Origin: Ancylostoma caninum
Lineage: Eukaryota > Nematoda > Chromadorea > Rhabditida > Ancylostomatidae
Assembly: GCA_037903475.1 (NCBI GenBank)
Contig: JBAJFG010000096.1
Location: 992,001-1,056,000, forward strand
Length of the DNA: 64,000 bases
Direction of reading: 5' to 3'
The notes beneath the pieces were generated by a model. It searched no databases. It was not told the origin of the DNA and saw only the letters and a list, made by a program, of their open reading frames with translations. Position numbers and translations under genes: made by a program. This document shows positions 59,559 through 64,000 of this stretch, piece by piece (position 1 is the stretch's first letter; each line of letters opens with the position of its first letter).

Positions 59559-61020
59559 TAGCTCCCCTTCGGGACGCTAGAAAGTGGGGTGGGGCAGCCA
59601 CTTGATACATGTGCAAAAACTTCGCATTTGCAAGAAAAATTCTCTAAAAAATTGATAAAGAAGTAGAACCGATCTTTGAATGGGCCCAAACATGAAGTCC
59701 TTCTTATGAGTTGAGTATGAGTATGAGAAGTCCGTTCTCCATCGTATGGCGTATTCGTGCGTATTCCTCACTACCGGGCCAACGCGGACGCGTTCTCCAT
59801 CGGCGGAACTGTATCCTGCCGTTCCCCACACTATTGGACCAAAGCGAAATCGTATCCGAGTGTTCACACTACTGGCCGCAGCAGGCTTTCTTCCATCGCT
59901 GGACCCGTATTCTGGAGTCATCTTCACTGCCACAATGAATCACCCTCCGCTGAACCGTATCCTGGTATTCTCCACTTTACTGAGTAACAGCGGACCAATC
60001 CTATATTGGCGGACCAGTATCCTGGTGTTATCCACACCACTGGGCCACGGCGGGCCCTTGCTCTAACTGACCGCCTTCCTCACAGTTAGGGCAAGCTGGA
60101 CCCGTCATCCAGGGGCGGGCTCGGCTCACATCCCGGCATTCTCAACACTATCGGAACAAAGTGAACCAGCATCCTGACGTTTTCCACACCATTGGGCTAC
60201 GAAGGGTCCTTGCTCCATCGGTGGACCATCGTTCTCGCGATTTTCACACTGTAGGGCCACGGCGGGCCCTTTCTCCATCGATGGATCCGTATCCTGGCAT
60301 CCCCCACACCACTGGGCCACGGCGGGCCTATTTTCCATCGGTGGACCCGTATCCGTATATTGTTGATTGGTTACACAATGTCATGTTTTGATATATTGAG
60401 GCTTTTGCTCTGTGTTAGTGCAGACGCTTTCTCGAAACGAACAGATGTCGTGACTAAGGAATCGCTCGAGAATTCAGGAGGGGATGCTGCAATAGCATCC
60501 ACCAGCTAGAGCAACCGCGAAGGTCCAGCCCTTCTAGATGCTGTAGCTCTAATAAGACCCACCCACCCTTTCTTTAGGCCTAGGGCATACTTCACAGCGA
60601 CGCTGTCGCTGCGACCATTCACCACCACAAGTTCACTTACAGTGGCTCTTATGCCAGCACGGTATTCCATGCAAACTATGTGATAAGATATGAGAACTCG
60701 TGGCATTTGGTTCTCATCATTTCCATTCATTTTCTTCCCCGCGACGGTGTCGCTGTGAAGTATGCCATGGGCCTACAGCGTCACAACAGTGGAAGGGTGG
60801 TTTTCTGCTGCGTACATTGTGCAGCGTGAAAACTTGTGAACATTCCCTCACCCCTATGCTGCGCAGCAGTGACGTAATTGCGAGTCCCGAAACGAATATG
60901 TCTGAGTCCCTAAAAATCGGCCATTTCGCCCCACAGTCTGCGCCTCAAGACTATGGTGTCTATGAGTGCCACCGCGCATCTCTAGCCGCTCTAGCCGCCT
61001 TACGGCGCTTTGTTTTATAC
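59559..61020 (+). repeat. Large tandem unit 1 (about 1.46 kb) with minisatellite
   Basis: It starts with the stem-loop CTAGCTCCCCTTCGGGACGC and AAAGTGGGGTGGGGCAGCC, then an ATGAGTATGAGAAGTCC block, then about nine copies of a 60-bp minisatellite (about 59790-60350), then TGTTGATTGGTTACACAATG, and ends TTACGGCGCTTTGTTTTATA. Unit 2 repeats the same order. Inside it, one extra region (about 60500-60830) is specific to this copy. Confidence 0.8.
59790..60350. repeat. 60-bp minisatellite, array 1
   Basis: The consensus carries TCCATCGGTGGACCCGTATC, CACACCACTGGGCCACGGCG and GGCCCTT. Units drift by 1-2 bp, so the reading frame shifts along the array. Confidence 0.85.
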
Positions 61021-62697
61021 TAGCGCCCCTTCGGGACGCTAGAAAGTGGGGTGGGGCAGCCACTTGGGACATGTGCAAAAGCTTCGCACTCGCCAAATCT
61101 CTAGAAAATTGATAAAGAAATAGAACAAATTTTTAAGTGGGCCCAAACATGAAGTCCTTCTTATGAGTTGAATATGAGTATGAGAAGTCCGTTCTCCATC
61201 GTATGGCGTATTCGTGCGTATTCCTCACTACCGGGCGAACGCAGACGTGTTCTCCATCGGAGGAACTGTGTCCTGCCATTCTCTACACTATTGGACCAAA
61301 GCGAAATCGTATCCGAGTGTTTTCCACACTACTGGGCCGCAGCGGGCTTTCTTCCATTGGTGGACCCGTATTCTGGCGTCATCTTCACTGTTAGGCCACG
61401 ATGAACCTGTTCACTGTCGGCTGAACCGTATCCTGGTATTCTCCACTCTACTGAGTCACAGCGGACCAATCCTATATTGACGGACCCGTGTCCTGGTGTT
61501 ATCCACACCACTGGGTCACCGCGGGCCCTTCTTCCATCAGAGCGCCCGCATTCTGGCGCCTTCCTCACAGTTAGGGCAGCCGGATCCGTTCTGCAGGGGC
61601 GTGCTCGCATTCCGGCATTCTCCACACTGTCGAACCAAAGTGATCCCGTATCCTGACGTTCTCTACACCATTGGACTACGACGGATCCTTCCTCCATCGG
61701 TGAACAAGCGTTCTCGTGATTTTACCACTGTAGGGCCGTGGCGGACCCTTTCTCCATCTGCGGAGCCGTATCCTGGTGTTCTCCACACTATTGAGCAACG
61801 GCGGATCCTTGCTCGTGGACCCGTATCCTGACGTTCCCCTACACCACTGCGCCACGCGGACCCGTTCTCTGTCTACGGACCCGTATCCTAGCGTTCATCA
61901 CACCACTTGGCCACGGCGCACCCGTTCTTGGTTACGGCGGACCCGTTCTCTCTCGATGAACCTGTATCCTGGCGTCTCCACATCATTGGGCCACGGCGGG
62001 CCCTTTTTCCATCGGTAGACCTGTATCCTGGCGTCTCCCACACCACTGGGCCACGCCGAGCTCTTTCTCCATCGGTGGACCCGTATCTTGGCGTCCCCCA
62101 CACCACTGGGCCAAGGCGGGCCCTTTCGCCATGGGTGGACCAGTATATTGTTGATTGGTTACACAATGTCATGCCTTGATATATTGAAGCATTTACTCTT
62201 TGTTAGTGCAGATATTCTCGAATAATATTTAGATATTCTCCGTGACTAAGGAATCGCTGCGAAAATTCCGCAAGGGATGCGGCAATACCATCCACCAGCT
62301 GGAGTGATCGGCCACGCGGAGCTCCTTCTCCATCGGTGGACCCGTATCTTGGAGTGATCGTGTAGATTCAGCCTCTTCTTGGTCTCCTAAACGCTGCACT
62401 TCTCACATCCCCGCCCATTTCCTCGGGTGGTTTTCTACTGCGTACATTGTGCAGCCTGAAAGCTTGTAAGCATTCCCTCACCCCTATGCTGCGAGACCGC
62501 CAGCGAAGGTGATGAAATCACTACCTCGTGCATGCGGGAGAGTCAGCAGTGACGTAATTGCGAGTCCCGAAACGAATGTGTCTGAGTCCCTAAAAATCGG
62601 CCATTTCGCCCCACAGTCTGCGCCTCAAGATTGCGGTGTCTATGAGTGCCGCCGTGTATCTCTAGCCGCTCTAGCCCCCTTACGGCGCTTTGTTTAA
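61021..62697 (+). repeat. Large tandem unit 2 (about 1.68 kb) with longer minisatellite
   Basis: Same order as unit 1, beginning CTAGCGCCCCTTCGGGACGC. The stem-loop here is cleaner (CTAGCG/CGCTAG plus CCC/GGG around TTC). It ends at TTACGGCGCTTTGTTTAA. The extra length comes from a longer minisatellite. Confidence 0.8.
61240..62150. repeat. 60-bp minisatellite, array 2
   Basis: About 15 units, same consensus as array 1. The last three are in one frame and encode a 20-residue period such as GPRRALSPSVDPYLGVPHTT. Confidence 0.85.
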
Positions 62698-62742
62698 TAT
62701 ATATATATATATATATATCCACTTAACAAAGCACCGTAAGGG
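62677..62742. repeat. Palindrome with AT-repeat centre
   Basis: CCCTTACGGCGCTTTGTTTAA (62677-62697) is inverted as TTAACAAAGCACCGTAAGGG (62723-62742) around an AT run. It marks the end of unit 2 facing an inverted copy of the same terminus. Confidence 0.8.
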
Positions 62743-63287
62743 CGGCACTGACGGAAAAATGGATACAGGCTGCAATGATGAAAGCGAGAGGTTTGGACAG
62801 TGCTTTCAGGGTTTCGTGGCGGGAGCCTACTCTAGCGGTCTCGAGCCCTCCGGGCGAGAGGATGTTTACAACGACTTGAAATTGCGTAACAGCAGTGTAC
62901 GGAGCAGAGTAGCCCCTCTGTTGCCACTTTGGCACAATCGTCCGCACAAGGACGGTGCACTGGAAGTGATCCACCTCGCTTGGATGGATGAGCATCCTGG
63001 GAGGTCGCGCAGCGAACTCGGTCCTTGCCGTAGGAATGTGCGTTTGGCGCACTTATTCACGAGGTCCCGCAGAGATTAGGAAGTCGTAGGATGAGTGTTT
63101 GTTTTTAAGAAGGACAGTACAATCCAACACACAGGAAGAACGGGTCATCCTAAGCTGTTGTGACATTTCCTGAAAGCACATGCAATTGACCAAACTATTT
63201 CCTAATTTTCTTCATTATTCTTGAGATTTACAAGGAGTGCTGGTGCATTGATGACGGACAAATGTGCCGGGGCTCCATAGTTCAGAA
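62743..63287. other. No supported gene
   Basis: Begins with GGCACTGACGGAAAAAT, weakly similar to the TTAA-element terminus. A 129-codon frame (62690-63079) spans the junction without a recognised domain. Confidence 0.4.
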
Positions 63288-63312
63288 ATATATATATATA
63301 TATATATATATG
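63288..63312. repeat. (AT)n microsatellite
   Basis: Short AT run. Confidence 0.9.
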
Positions 63313-63341
63313 TACAAGTGCCAATTAATAAGAAGTAAGAT

Positions 63342-63388
63342 TATTATTATTATTGTTATTATTATTGTTGTTATTATTGTTATTATTA

Positions 63389-63433
<45 letters not shown>
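63342..63433. repeat. (ATT)n microsatellite
   Basis: ATT units with a few GTT interruptions. The Ile/Asn-repeat frames across it are artefacts. Confidence 0.95.
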
Positions 63434-64000
63434 CAGAAACCCGCTAAGGAAAATAGGATTAGGAGGAATATTGTTAATACATTCGCGGCAATGGGCGAAA
63501 CCGGTTGACACGGGTTTGCGCTCAGCCAGAGAGGGTGCGTGACCAGTGATGCCCTATGGATACACAAGTGATGCGGTGCTTTTGCTGACAGCTCCACCGA
63601 CTCACATAGAAGGATGTGACTACTACGCGTTCCGACTATCTTTACTAACTATCAACGATGAATTACCGCTACGAATCATCCAAAATAAAAGTACCACCTT
63701 GAGGATTTCCTCGAAGAAAAAAAAGGTTTGGAAAAAAGGTATTTCAATAAACGAACGGAAAGTAATGCGCTTTTGAATCGAGACCAAATACGCTGGCAAG
63801 GATTTCGTAAAACTCTCTGAAAAATTGTTACATAGGATTATTTCATGGGCTAAACACGTGAACTAGGATCTCAAATGTATAAAGGTAGCGTCATTTGACA
63901 GAATGGACACCGATTTCGCGGTCAGCACAGAAGCAGCCTTCTATGGGAAAATTTTGGAGGGTTTCAAGATAAACAGTTCGAGTAATAAACTCTGCGTGAG
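63434..64000. other. No recognisable gene
   Basis: AT-rich sequence to the window edge; short frames only. Confidence 0.5.

Noticed and set aside
63262..63597. Ile- and Asn-repeat frames over the ATT tract
   Set aside because: Direct product of the trinucleotide microsatellite.

Overview
This looks like a gene-poor, repeat-rich stretch of nuclear DNA from a parasitic nematode, most likely a hookworm or related strongylid (inference). The supports are: one intron-rich gene with short nematode-style introns ending in TTTCAG-like acceptors; a TTTTCAG acceptor one base before its start codon, as in spliced-leader trans-splicing; an RTE-clade endonuclease fragment of the type abundant in strongylid genomes; and many small TA-, TTAA- or 8-bp-duplicating elements. 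No bacterial operons, CRISPR arrays, rRNA or intact tRNA genes were seen. Most open frames are short and look like chance. Only one host gene can be assembled with confidence. || Layout. 0-2.6 kb: the end of a Penelope-like reverse transcriptase whose YxDD box reads YVND, then two GC-rich foldback repeats. 2.6-14 kb: mostly featureless AT-rich DNA with a tetranucleotide run, a tRNA-derived relic, one mariner end and a GC-rich MITE relic. 14-17 kb: tRNA-derived SINE-like DNA, a roughly 355-bp tandem repeat, and two weak candidate exons. 17-32 kb: sparse, with several inverted-repeat elements (22.6, 24.2, 27.2, 32.1 kb). 32.6-34.9 kb: a nest of transposons in AT microsatellites, namely a Tc-like element with an IR/DR arrangement that received one copy of a hAT-type MITE, with a second nearly identical copy just outside it. 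39.7-45.4 kb: an inverted Helitron, a Helitron end, a TTAA-flanked element, a foldback and a CCTCGAGG-bounded MITE. || 46.5-51.1 kb: the one convincing gene, nine exons encoding a secreted protein with a signal peptide, an RRKR site and a four-bladed hemopexin domain closed by the usual first-and-last cysteine pair. No protease domain is present. Its sixth intron carries a 418-bp MITE. || 52.9-63.4 kb: a cluster of ATGCAAA-type motifs, a 204-bp TA-flanked MITE, two Helitrons joined head to tail (the second carries a 455-bp TG run), a decayed RTE endonuclease, and a two-copy tandem array of 1.46-1.68-kb units, each with a 60-bp minisatellite. || Apart from the hemopexin gene the window is best read as layered transposons and satellites of different ages, several with perfect or near-perfect termini that suggest recent activity.
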